Shown here piece after piece: positions 1 to 7,400 of a stretch of DNA of 64,000 bases. The position numbers and the translations under genes were made by a program. Positions within the stretch are counted from its first letter, which is position 1. Each line of letters begins with the position of its first letter. The stretch is taken from positions 1 through 64,000 of the forward strand of contig CALSRT010000005.1 of assembly GCA_943788825.1 (NCBI GenBank), written 5' to 3'. The notes under the pieces were generated by a model. The model ran no database searches and was not told the DNA's origin. It worked only from the letters and a program-made list of their open reading frames with translations. Source of the stretch: UBA4582 sp002389265 (GTDB lineage: Bacteria > Pseudomonadota > Gammaproteobacteria > Pseudomonadales > Azotimanducaceae).

Positions 1-1
1 T

Positions 2-1111
2 ATGAAGGATTTTGAAGGCAGGTCAAAGGTCTCTGTCTACATGACCGGAGACATGGCTTTTCTTACCGATCAAACTACCCTTCTTCAACCCATTAAAGAT
101 GCGGTAATTCCTACTGATCTGAGGCTCGCGACGCTTGACCATGATCCTCGGCGCTGGGTGCCCATCGATATCACTACGATTTATCCGCCCGAGAAACGTC
201 AGCCCTTGGCAAGTTCTGATCAATTCCTTAAACAGCTTAGCGCCTTAGATTCAGCAGATATTGATACGGATTCGCTTCGCGCCCTGCTGTTTAATAACGA
301 CGAATTTCTGTTAGCGATAAAACAAGAGCTTGGGGCCAACGGTTTTTCCCAAGATTTTGAGGAAGAATTACTGCTTCAAATTGGATTAGCCAATAGCCAA
401 AAAGCCCGCCAATTGTTAACTGAGGTCATTGCCGATGACCTTTTTGAAACTAAGACACGGTTCGGCGGTATCATGGGCCTTAAGTACACACAGGATGCAC
501 TTGAGCCTGAAGCGAGGGCAGCACTGCTTGACTTTAGCGCCCTTTCAAACCTGAACCCTAGCGATCAGCAATTAGCCGACTCGACACTGATGGTGCTGGG
601 CATCATTGCGCGAGAAACCGAGGATAGCGTGCTGGAGTCCTTACTCATCGACCGCTTGAATACTGGGGGTGAGGAAAGAAGGCTCATGGTCGCAATGACC
701 GCCTTGGGTAACGCGGGCTCTCAGGACAGCGCCCGAGTACTTGGTGACTTCTTGAGTTCCGAATCGTCCGCATTAAGTGCAAGAGCCGCAAATTCCTTAG
801 GGCAGATTAAAAGCGATACTGCAAAAGGTCTACTGACGGATAGCTTGCAAAGGGAAAGCAGACCCGAGGTCTTGAGTAGCGTTATCGCGAGCCTCGGCGA
901 AAGCAACCTCACAGTAACAGAGGTTGTCCAACTCCAAGCGAAGACCTCCGCTAGTGAGGCCCTAGTTGTTAGAAGAGCCGCTGTAGAGGCAATCAGCAAG
1001 CAAGCGGCTCGCTTACCTGAGGCCAAGACCGCCCTCAAAGACTTAATGACTGAGACAACCGACCGTCAATCACTTAAGCACATCATGAGCGGGCTTTATG
1101 GCGGCGATTAG
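2..1111 (+). CDS. HEAT-repeat-like protein, possibly 5'-truncated by the window edge
   Basis: A 369-residue open frame whose first ATG is the second base of the window, so the true start may lie upstream; no signal peptide or ribosome site can be judged. The C-terminal two thirds is rich in short paired amphipathic helices typical of HEAT/PBS-lyase-like repeats, for example around residues 200-340 with recurring ARAANSLGQI-, ALGNAGS- and RRAAVEAI-type segments. Such repeats make protein-interaction scaffolds; no catalytic motif is visible, so the role is unknown. It ends just before mobile-element debris and may be the tail of a larger protein. Confidence 0.6.
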   Translation: MKDFEGRSKVSVYMTGDMAFLTDQTTLLQPIKDAVIPTDLRLATLDHDPRRWVPIDITTIYPPEKRQPLASSDQFLKQLSALDSADIDTDSLRALLFNNDEFLLAIKQELGANGFSQDFEEELLLQIGLANSQKARQLLTEVIADDLFETKTRFGGIMGLKYTQDALEPEARAALLDFSALSNLNPSDQQLADSTLMVLGIIARETEDSVLESLLIDRLNTGGEERRLMVAMTALGNAGSQDSARVLGDFLSSESSALSARAANSLGQIKSDTAKGLLTDSLQRESRPEVLSSVIASLGESNLTVTEVVQLQAKTSASEALVVRRAAVEAISKQAARLPEAKTALKDLMTETTDRQSLKHIMSGLYGGD

Positions 1112-1154
1112 ATCGTAAGCGTTTTTGGCGTTGGGAAAATATCTATAGATGTTT

Positions 1155-1303
1155 GGGGTCGGGGTAAATTTACATTTATCCATCCATGCCAAGCTCATCG
1201 TGTTCCTGACGCAGCGCTAGCCTATCTTATAACCGCCGCTTACGCTCGTTTATGCCATGAACCTTAAACTGCATAAAGCAAATGTAAATTTTACCCCGAC
1301 CCC
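1155..1303. repeat. MITE-like element with inverted ends, copy 1
   Basis: About 149 bp bounded by GGGGTCGGGGTAAATTTAC on the left and its inverted counterpart GTAAATTTTACCCCGACCCC on the right. The interior matches the element at 4032-4181 at most positions. Read on the minus strand, the interior gives short peptide fragments (VHGINERKRRL-stop and RLALRQEHDELGMDG-stop) resembling the basic tail of an IS200-like/REP-associated transposase. I infer an internally deleted, non-autonomous derivative. The right end abuts an IS3 OrfA fragment, suggesting insertion into older mobile DNA. Confidence 0.65.
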
Positions 1304-1310
1304 ATTTATT

Positions 1311-1436
1311 TTGGTCGCGTCGTTGATGAAGCGGATGAAAGAGCTGGAAGACGAGAACCGGCGCCTGAAAAAAATGTATGCCGAAGAGTACTTGATTTCA
1401 GAGGTCCGCAACGAAGCCCTTGAGGGAAAGTGGTAA
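1311..1436 (+). pseudogene. IS3-family OrfA remnant (transposase helix-turn-helix subunit, C-terminal stub)
   Basis: A 41-codon open stretch translates to the coiled-coil end of IS3-type OrfA, with MKRMKELEDENRRLKKMYAE near its start and EALEGK near its end. In intact IS3 elements this tail is followed by OrfB in the -1 frame; here GK is followed in another frame by VVKPS, the usual beginning of OrfB, but homology then stops. Neither the N-terminal HTH nor the DDE integrase domain is present, so this is a small relic. From here to 1680 I see no further gene. Confidence 0.7.
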
Positions 1437-1680
1437 AGCCATCCAACACGGCAGCCGCTCCGCGTGACCGAGCCACGAACCCTATCGTCCTCGCGTTATG
1501 GAAGGTAAGAATTCCGTACCGCTCAGACTCAGCAATTCACCAGCCAGCGCGTGCGTCTATGACCCCATGATTCAACCGGGCCTCAGTCCAAACATATCCA
1601 CACCACACTGATATTTTCATTTCAGCGGCAGAACCGTTTTAGCGCTTCCTATTGCCTAAAATCGCCGCCAGACTTTTCTC

Positions 1681-3436
1681 TTACTCTGCACCTGTGGCGG
1701 ATTCTACGAGCAGATTTTCGTCTCTTGAAATGACTGAGCCGGTAATATCGATTTCTGCGTTCTGCCAGGCGGCGTTAAACCTATCCTGCACCGCCTGGGC
1801 TTGCTCTGTTTTACCCTGCAGGGTTAAGACTTTTTCTAAGCCACGTAGCCCCCAGCCGTTTTCAACCATGAGTTCGAGGTCTCTCTCATAGGTCGCTTGT
1901 GCCGCCGCAAGCTCGCCAGCTTCAAGTTGCACTGCTCCCAGAATGTGTCTTACAGGAAAGAACCACTCTGGTGGTTCTGTATACGGTAGAGAATCTTCCA
2001 TAACTACAGCGCTTTCCAGCGTTGCCATTGCGGAATCTAGTTTACCAGCATTGGCTGCAATCATGCCGGTGAGCACTGTCTCAGCTATCTCAAGTAACAC
2101 CGGTGCGCCTTCACGATTAAAAAATCTAAGGTCCTGGGCTTCTGGCATGCGCCTAATTTTTGCTAAATCTGCGAGTTCTTGTTGTGCCTTTTCTGGCTGA
2201 CTTAAACCATTAAACGCCTGCCCTCTTGCGTAATGCCAAATACCACGGGCATACAGTAGATCATCGTCAGGTGCGGGTGAGGCCAGGATCCCTTGCCAGT
2301 CAGCGAATCTCACTTTTGCATATAGAGGCTGCGATAAGAAGTGTTGTGCGACAGCCATGCCTGGTGCTCGCAGAAGCTCTGCGGTTAATGCGGCAGCGGT
2401 GCCGTCGGCGAGTTCATAGGCTTTGCTCTTCCAGCCGCTGATTGCTGCCGTCACCCAGCCAAAGTGCCAGTTATGTGGAATGTATCCGGCGAGATAAATC
2501 GGACTGTTGGAACGGCAAGCCTGGATGAATTCGTTGTCTGCAGCGGTCGCAAGCATATTGTTAAGTGTGGCATCGTGATATCGGCCTACCCTCATATAAA
2601 TGTGCGCGGGCATATGCACCAGATGTCCGGCCGCGGGGGCAAGGTCGGCTAGGGTGTCGGCGTAAGGTTCTGCGCGTGCCGGCGTGGTCGATTGTTCTAC
2701 GGCATGAATATAGAGATGAATCGCACCAATATGTTGTGCATCTAGTTCTAGTGCCGTTTCGATTGTGTCGGTGATCTCAGTTGTCCAGGGTCGGGCAACG
2801 CCTTCGGTATCCCAGAAGTCCCATGGATGAACATCCATCATGGATTCTGCCGCGAGGGTCGCGATATGAGCATCTTTAGGAAAGGCTTGCATAACCTCGC
2901 GCATCCCGTCGGCGTAAGCCTCGTTCAATGAGGCTCGATCTTTCGGTTCAACTGCCAGATATCGCTGCTCGAGCGCATCAATAAGCATCCGCTCTTTTGG
3001 GCTGATGTTGGCACTTAACTCTTTGGCTTTCCGCGCCAAAACAAACGCGCGGGGTGCATTATCTGGAACCATATTCGCGTTCACATTCGGTCCTAAGACC
3101 AGTGCGCTGCCCCAATAACACATGGCGCAATCTGGATCGTAAATCGTGGCCTCAGTGAAGGCGAAGTCCGCTGCAGCATGATTAAATGCATACGAAAGCG
3201 CGAGTCCCCTGATTGAAGTAATCCTGGGCGGCGGCGGACGACGTTGTTATTGGAAAGTCGACTCCTCCTAAACCATTGAACAATGGCTGACGCCAGCGGT
3301 CTTCAGCGGCCGCTAAATCTATCTCTGTATCGGCGCTCTTGGTTTGAGTGTTTTCTGTAGTGTCACCGCAGCCTATTAGAAGCGTTGCTGTGGCTGCTGC
3401 CAGAATAGCGGCCCTAAAACTAAATTGAGTCAACAT
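1681..3436 (-). pseudogene. TPR-type lipoprotein gene with a one-base frameshift
   Basis: Two adjacent frames make one ~585-residue protein. It starts at ATG 3436, behind CAGGAG, with a lipoprotein signal ending LLIGC. The first frame runs to a stop near 3182 after reading DYFNQGTRAFVCI. Removing one base of the C4 run at 3206-3209 gives DYFNQGLALSYAFNHAAAD and joins smoothly to the second frame (CAMCYWGSALVLGPNVN). The rest is helical repeat sequence with conserved WDFWDT, HLVHMPAHIY and HNWHFGWV segments known from periplasmic TPR proteins of marine bacteria. Exact function is unknown. A genuine mutation or a homopolymer sequencing error would both explain the break. Confidence 0.8.
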
Positions 3437-3453
3437 GTATCTACTCCTGATTA

Positions 3454-3760
3454 TTATCGTTGAAGAGTACATGAATACTTTATGGTAAAGCGGACCCCAT
3501 GTTCAAGCCAGTTTTCAATTGAGTTTGAGCCCTGCGTCTCCGTCAGAGACCGAGTCGAACTTGCTGGTGTAGAACCCCTGGCAAGCTGACTCTCAATAGC
3601 AGCGTGGCACTCTACCCAGGCCCTTTTTGCTTCGGGTGAAAGCGACAGCATCACCGGTGATAGCGGGCCGTCATCGTCAATCGACTCAGATTGATTCAGC
3701 ATGTCCGCAAGGCGCTTATTTACAGGACCGTAAACGTCTATACAGGCTCAGCCTGACCTA
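3454..3760 (-). pseudogene. DUF3987-like fragment
   Basis: Minus-strand frame reading VYGPVNKRLADMLN, then LSPEAKRAWVECHAAIESQL. The second motif is characteristic of the C-terminal part of DUF3987 proteins, primase/helicase-associated genes common on plasmids and integrative elements. After QLARG the similarity ends and the remaining residues look random until the stop at 3454, inside the leader of the downstream lipoprotein gene. No start or catalytic part is present, so this is a relic and another sign that mobile DNA was once inserted here. Recognition is from motif memory, not alignment. Confidence 0.45.
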
Positions 3761-3810
3761 CCTAAATATCACCTCCAACAAACCTCGAGGCCTTTATAGC
3801 GAACTGATTC

Positions 3811-3860
3811 GAGCTTACCACCTCCCCGAGCTTACCCACCTCCCCGAGCTGACCCACCTC
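3811..3860. repeat. 17-18-bp tandem repeat, about 3 copies
   Basis: Three consecutive units of GAGCTTACCCACCTCCCC with small changes: the first lacks one C, and the third has GAGCTGACCCACCTC. The repeat lies in non-coding debris and is not associated with a recognisable start or stop codon. Confidence 0.7.
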
Positions 3861-3968
3861 GAATCCGCGATGATAATGCTGCGTAATCGTCTTGTTAGCA
3901 TGACCTACAATATCTGCAACTAGCGCCTCAGAATAACCAGCCCTGTAAGCATCTGTTATAAAGATGTT

Positions 3969-4020
3969 GGGGGTCGGGGTAAAATTTACATTTATCCATC
4001 CACGCCAACCTCATCGGAGG
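3969..4020. repeat. Partial MITE-like element (left end only)
   Basis: GGGGTCGGGGTAAAATTTAC followed by the first ~25 bases of the interior, then a break (CATCGGAGG). It sits immediately before the complete copy at 4032 in the same orientation, as if the left end had been duplicated in tandem. Confidence 0.65.
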
Positions 4021-4031
4021 TTTGGATGTTT

Positions 4032-4181
4032 GGGGTCGGGGTAAAATTTACATTTATCCATCCACGCCAACCTCATCGCGTTCCTGACGCAGCGCAAGCC
4101 TATCTTATGACCGCCGCTTACGCACGTTTATGCCATGAACATTAAAAAGCATGAAGCAAATGTAAATTTTACCCCGACCCC
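4032..4181. repeat. MITE-like element with inverted ends, copy 2
   Basis: Complete 150-bp copy of the element seen at 1155-1303, with the same GGGGTCGGGGTAAAATTTAC and GTAAATTTTACCCCGACCCC ends in inverted orientation and an interior that differs at only a handful of positions. On the minus strand the interior reads DRLALRQERDEVGVDG-stop just before the terminal repeat, the arrangement expected if a transposase gene once ended at the element boundary. There is no transposase gene nearby that could mobilise it. Confidence 0.65.
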
Positions 4182-4267
4182 ATTTATTCCCATTTATTCC
4201 GAAGCAAATGTAAATTTTACCCCGACCCCATTTATGCGACCCCCATTTATTCCGACCCCATTTATGT
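4182..4267. repeat. Fragmented right ends of the MITE-like element
   Basis: Directly after the full copy come CATTTATTC twice, another complete right end (GCAAATGTAAATTTTACCCC with GACCCCATTTATG, 4204-4235), then two shorter GACCCCATTTAT pieces up to 4267. This nested set of identical tips suggests repeated insertion or slippage at the element end. From 4268 to 4411 I see no gene. Confidence 0.55.
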
Positions 4268-4411
4268 CAGTTATGTTAAGCAAAAATGGGTATGTTATCT
4301 TCAACGCGCGAACTACGGGCTCCACTGGAGCAATGGGCCAGCGAAAGTAGGATAACCTCTGCTCGATTCCTTCTTAAGGATTGTAATGGGCACATAAAAA
4401 CCCGCTCAAAA

Positions 4412-7400
4412 TCATAAAGCCTTGTATGCTTCAACCCAGGTCTCGAATATTTCAATAGTCGCTGGGTGCCTTTGTCTTATTTCAAGCTGATCACAGATAT
4501 ACTCTACAGGGTTACCCGGCTTTCTCTCGACAGCCTCTTTCGCCAATCCTAATATTTCTGGATAGGCTATTTCTTTCCACTCACGCCGATAGTCCCATGG
4601 AGAGACTCCCCGCCATGCAACAACTCCTTGCACGTCTTCTGGACTAAGCCAGTAAACAGGCTGATGAATACCATCTCGCCAGACTCCAGCCCAGGGTTCT
4701 ACAATATTTTTGAGATGCTGCTGTTGTTTTTCACTGGTTCGAGACAACCCATGACGCTCGGCAATTTCTACGGCTAGGGTTTTTTGTGTGATACAAGGAC
4801 GCTCCGCCAGGATCTCCTTCGCAATTGAGGCCAAGATGGGTTCATGGCTGGCTAAAAAATAATCGCTTGACGGGAAAAGACTATCTTCACCAACCATCAC
4901 TTCCTCGGCACCTATTGCATTGGTCGATACGTGGCGCTCCTTCGCCACTAATGGGGTATCAAGACTACTATCCAAAGCGCTATCTAGATCTTCTAGATCT
5001 TCCAGGTCTTCTTGGTTTTCGATGCCTTCAGCTTCTTGTGATCTGCGCTCACGATCCTCAACTAAAATTTCGTTCAGCCGAGTATGAATTTTAGCAATGG
5101 CGGCGCTCGAATCCTGAAAATAATCTGTCGACCAAAGCCTGACTAAGCGCCAACCTAGATTTTCCAATACGCTATGCCGGGTCCGATCGCGATCACGAGC
5201 GTTAGGTGAACTATGATAAGTCGCCCCGTCACACTCAATGCCAGCTAGGTAGAGTTCCGGCATGTCTGGGTGCACTACACCCAAATCGACTCGAAACTTG
5301 CTTACGCCTACTTGCGTTTGTACTCGCCAACCCAGATCGCCGAGAGCAACGGCGACAGCCTGTTCAAGATCACTGTTAAATGGGTCTACGCCATCAGCTG
5401 CGGGACTCTGCTCAGCCAACGCTATCGGCCCTCTTTCAGCGAATTCTATATAGTGCTTTAAGTGTTCCACAGCCAAGGAGCTACTACGTGACAGATCAAC
5501 CATGTGCGAATCAAAGCTCGTAAAAATCAGTAATTCAGTCGTCGCCCTTGTTATCGCCACATTCAGGCGCCGCTCACCACCGGCCTTGTTCAAAGGACCA
5601 AAATTCATTGACATTGTTTTGGCACCGAGCTCAGTCGGACCATAACCGACACTGAACATGATCACATCTCGCTCGTCGCCCTGTACTGACTCAAGATTTT
5701 TTACAAATACGCCGTCATAATCATCTGTAGACTGGAAATATGCCTCTATTTTGGGATAACTCCTACGCGCATCGTCTAGTAAATCTTCAATCGTACGCTG
5801 CTGCTCGGTATTCAACGTGACAATGCCTAGTGTGAGCTTACTAAGTTCTGGGTGCGTTAATCGACGCACTACTTCTGCAACAACTGCTTGCGCCTCAATA
5901 GGATTATTTCTACCCTTCCCTTTCGCATAAATGCCAGCAACGCGTCTCAAGACTACCGCTGACGCTTTTGTGTCCGATGCAGGGTATGTAACCAGCGCAT
6001 TCTCGTAGTACTTCGAGTTTGAGAACGCAATCAGCGATTCGTGGCGCGATCGGTAGTGCCCCATCAAGCGAATGTGTGGAAGCCCTGCCGCAAGCGCCTG
6101 GTCAAGAATAGATTCAAGATCCTCTTCATCTGCAACATCGGGATCTACTGTCGCGTTAAAGAAGTTTGTCGGCGGCATCTGCTTCGGGTCCCCCACCACA
6201 ATAACGTTCTTACCGCGAGCTATAGCACCTACCGAGTCCCACGTGGTCATTTGTGAGGCTTCATCGAAGATCACAACATCGAAAGCGTTAAAATCAGAGG
6301 GCAGGAATTGTGCAACTGATAATGGCGACATCATCATACAGGGGGTTAAATCCAAGAGGCACTCACCGACATCCTCGAAAAGTACTCGAATCGGCTTGTG
6401 ACGCGTTTTCTTCTGGAGCTCTCTAGATAGAGTGCCAAAATTACTAGCGTGCTCCTTGCTCTTGATGTCCGGCGTATTTTGCGCCGCGACCGCAGCGATA
6501 TACTCTCCCGTAGTTTTAGCCACTTTTTCGTCTAAGAGACGGAAATCATTTATTAAACTATTGTGTTCACTGGCCTTGAAACCACGTAGCTCTTCCCGTG
6601 AATCTATCAGACGGGGTGCTAACCAAGCGCAGAACGCAGTATAAACTTGGTCCTCAGCCTCCTCCTTGAGAACATTCCCCGACTCAAGCGCCTCTGCCAA
6701 AGACTCAATATTAAGCCCTTCGCATAGTTCTTTGGCTGCCACCCATTCAACCCAGGGCTTCAATTTAAACTCATTGTTAATTAGCCATTCTAGGCGCTCT
6801 GCATGCTCCTTCAGCGGCGTCTCTACATCGAGTTCTAACCTAGAGTTCGTTAAATCGTCGACAGCTTGAGTCAGAAGCCGTTCACTCGTATCAAACGCGT
6901 ACTTTTCAGCTACCAGCTTGGACACATCAAGGAATTCACGCCCGTCAATCAGCTGACTTTTAACTGTGGACAGCACCTCTGCAGGCTCATTAGAAAGGCT
7001 GACTATGCTCTTTATAAGCCCATGGATTTGCCGACCCTCGTTTTGTCTAATTTGTAGATCTTCAGGTTTACTATGCCACCCGACCCAAATCTTATGCTCA
7101 ATAAATTCCTCAGATAAACGCTCAATCTCTACTACCAGACGCTTCGATTCCTTGAGCTCATAGAGTATGCCGAGATCGCTGAACTTATCATAGCCGGCCA
7201 ATCGGGCAAGCTTATTCAACCTGCCTTTTATCAATAACTTCCTCCACCAGCTTTGCTGTGCTTCCTCGTAAAGTGTGATCCATTCTTCAACCGGTGTGTC
7301 TACGAGACGTGGCGCAGTAGAACCGTGCGCTATCGCAGTGAGCTTCTCATCCAGTTGAGTTTTCGCCGCAGCCAACTGACCGAGTCGATCTAGTCGCTCG

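Noticed and set aside
3627..3923. 98-residue plus-strand ORF containing a LPELTH repeat
   Set aside because: The sequence is antisense to a DUF3987-like fragment and then runs through the 18-bp repeat; no ribosome site or homology is seen.
1155..4267. Active transposon
   Set aside because: No intact transposase is present; only ends, deleted interiors and an IS3 OrfA stub remain.
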